A stretch of DNA of 64,000 bases, taken from NCBI GenBank assembly GCA_039793685.1, contig JBDRAL010000027.1:62001-126000 (forward strand), in the 5' to 3' direction. Origin of the DNA: JAAFHI01 sp039793685 (GTDB taxonomy: Bacteria > Acidobacteriota > Blastocatellia > Chloracidobacteriales > Chloracidobacteriaceae). Below are positions 63,166 through 64,000 of this stretch, one piece after another (the stretch's first letter is position 1; every line of letters starts with the position of its first letter). The notes beneath the pieces were generated by a model. The model saw nothing but the letters and a program-made list of their open reading frames with translations. It did not search any database and had not been told where the DNA came from. The position numbers and the translations under genes were made by a program.

Positions 63166-64000
63166 TGAGATTGCCCGATCTTCCCGATCATTACCGCGTC
63201 GTTCCAGTCCGGAAGCTGGTTCAGCCATCCGAGGTTCCGGGCAATCAGTTCGGAATAACTGATCGTCACGGGCATGGGATTGGGGAAGTAGCTGCGCCAT
63301 GAGTGAGAAGCAAAGCTGTAGAGCTGGGCACTCAGATATTTGATGTCCTTAAACGTCGAGTCCTTGTGCACATCGAGGATGAGTCCCTGCGGATGACCGT
63401 CGTTGTCGTGCCGCAGTTGTCTTTGGCCGATCAGGTAGACAAGCATTTCGTGCTCGGAAAGCCTGAAGGTCTTTCCCCGTTGCGGCGCAAGCTTTCCCTT
63501 CTGCACGCCTGCCGTCGAGGAGTCGAACATGTGCAAGCCGTGATCTTCCGAGATTTTCAGGAAGGCATAGTCGATCTGATATTCTTGGTACTTCTCAATC
63601 ACAGCACGGACGGCTTGGATCTCTTCCTTGTTGAACTTCTTTACCTGTGCATGAAAAATCAGGCGGATTGTATCGCCTTTCTGCCAGTTCATGCGCTTTT
63701 GGATTTTCTCGATGGTCTCACCGAGAACTGAAGTCAGAGCTCCGCAGTAGGCTTCCGGCACAACGGCCTTCGAGGTGTTTGAGACGATGTAGCTACCGTC
63801 TCCGGAGAAGACGGTGGTGATGCCCATGATTCGCTGATTATCAGCGTCGCGTTCCTGTCGGATATTCGCGCTGCCGATCCCGATCACCAGCTCATGCGAA
63901 AGCGTCGGAGAGGATTTGAGCAGCCACGGAACGCCGCCCATCTTCGCGTAGCACGCCAGTGCCATATTGTTGAGTGAGTAACCGAGTGAATAATCGGACT
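63153..64000 (-). CDS. PIWI-domain protein (prokaryotic Argonaute), N-terminus cut by window edge
   Basis: The frame is open to the right edge; 282 codons remain, covering the PIWI domain. MALACYAKMGGVPWLL, HELVIGIGSANI, GITTVFSGDGSYIVSNTS, RLIFHAQVKKFNKEEI, IDYAFLKISEDHGLHMFD, VHKDSTFKDIKYLSAQLYSFASHSWRSYFPNPMPVTISYSELIARNLG and the end WFL match pAgo PIWI domains. The first catalytic Asp of the DEDX tetrad is Gly here (GIGSA), and the late His/Asp position reads Ser-Glu (SYSEL), so the domain should bind guide and target but not slice. Whether it is a long-B or short pAgo needs the missing N-terminal part. Confidence 0.85.
   Translation of the reverse strand, partial: SDYSLGYSLNNMALACYAKMGGVPWLLKSSPTLSHELVIGIGSANIRQERDADNQRIMGITTVFSGDGSYIVSNTSKAVVPEAYCGALTSVLGETIEKIQKRMNWQKGDTIRLIFHAQVKKFNKEEIQAVRAVIEKYQEYQIDYAFLKISEDHGLHMFDSSTAGVQKGKLAPQRGKTFRLSEHEMLVYLIGQRQLRHDNDGHPQGLILDVHKDSTFKDIKYLSAQLYSFASHSWRSYFPNPMPVTISYSELIARNLGWLNQLPDWNDAVMIGKIGQSQWFL

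Noticed and set aside
57242..64000. Prophage or integrative element covering the right end
   Set aside because: No integrase, attachment repeats, structural phage genes or tRNA were found; the island looks like clustered accessory genes.

Overview
The window reads as part of a high-GC Acidobacteriota genome, most likely a Chloracidobacterium-type phototroph (class Blastocatellia). Three things point that way. There are two Oar-like TonB-dependent receptors with an N-terminal carboxypeptidase-regulatory domain, several Ser/Thr-kinase fusion sensors, and a methyltransferase at 46905-47975 that matches what I remember of BchU, the C-20 methyltransferase of bacteriochlorophyll c synthesis. The genus is an inference; no rRNA or tRNA gene was seen.

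Left part (1-29.6 kb, almost all minus strand) holds a partial TonB receptor, a fatty acid desaturase, two tandem Clp/HSP100-like ATPases (one with an extra C-terminal domain resembling the PCRF domain of release factors), MscS, a metallophosphoesterase, a maltose/maltodextrin pair (MFS transporter and MalQ), a membrane protein plus glycosyltransferase, an AT-rich two-gene cassette with an HNH-like protein, an FtsX/MacB permease, a second TonB receptor, a PEGA-domain secreted protein next to a zinc-ribbon/kinase/FGE fusion, another glycosyltransferase and a PHP-type phosphoesterase. Gaps in this part carry heptanucleotide short tandem repeats arranged as inverted pairs.

Middle (29.8-50 kb) has a lower-GC restriction-modification pair, an EF-P of the YeiP/EfpL loop type, a beta-CASP RNase, an ATP-grasp protein, oligopeptidase B, PhoH, an M48 protease, a FHA-GAF-cyclase-PilZ protein and a cyclic-nucleotide phosphodiesterase-like protein. 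Next comes a probable replication origin: 13 direct iterons of about 17 bp at 20-22 bp spacing, an AT-rich stretch and a RepA/RPA-like initiator gene. In a genome that also carries housekeeping-type genes, this suggests the origin of a second chromosome or chromid. Two tiny single-TM genes absent from ordinary ORF calling (34 and 35 aa) lie after ptrB and beside bchU.

Right part (50-64 kb) holds an acyl-CoA synthetase with a truncated enoyl-CoA hydratase module (a broken or minimal propionyl-CoA synthase), a probable TetR/FadR-type operator, a 1229-aa propeller sensor fused to a Ser/Thr kinase, and then an accessory/defence island. The island contains an Imm10-like protein, a CPCC protein, two paralogous AlkB-like 2OG-Fe(II) oxygenases, and an operon running off the right edge: a PIWI-domain (prokaryotic Argonaute) protein lacking the first catalytic Asp, an overlapping PD-(D/E)XK nuclease-like protein and a DUF3800 protein.
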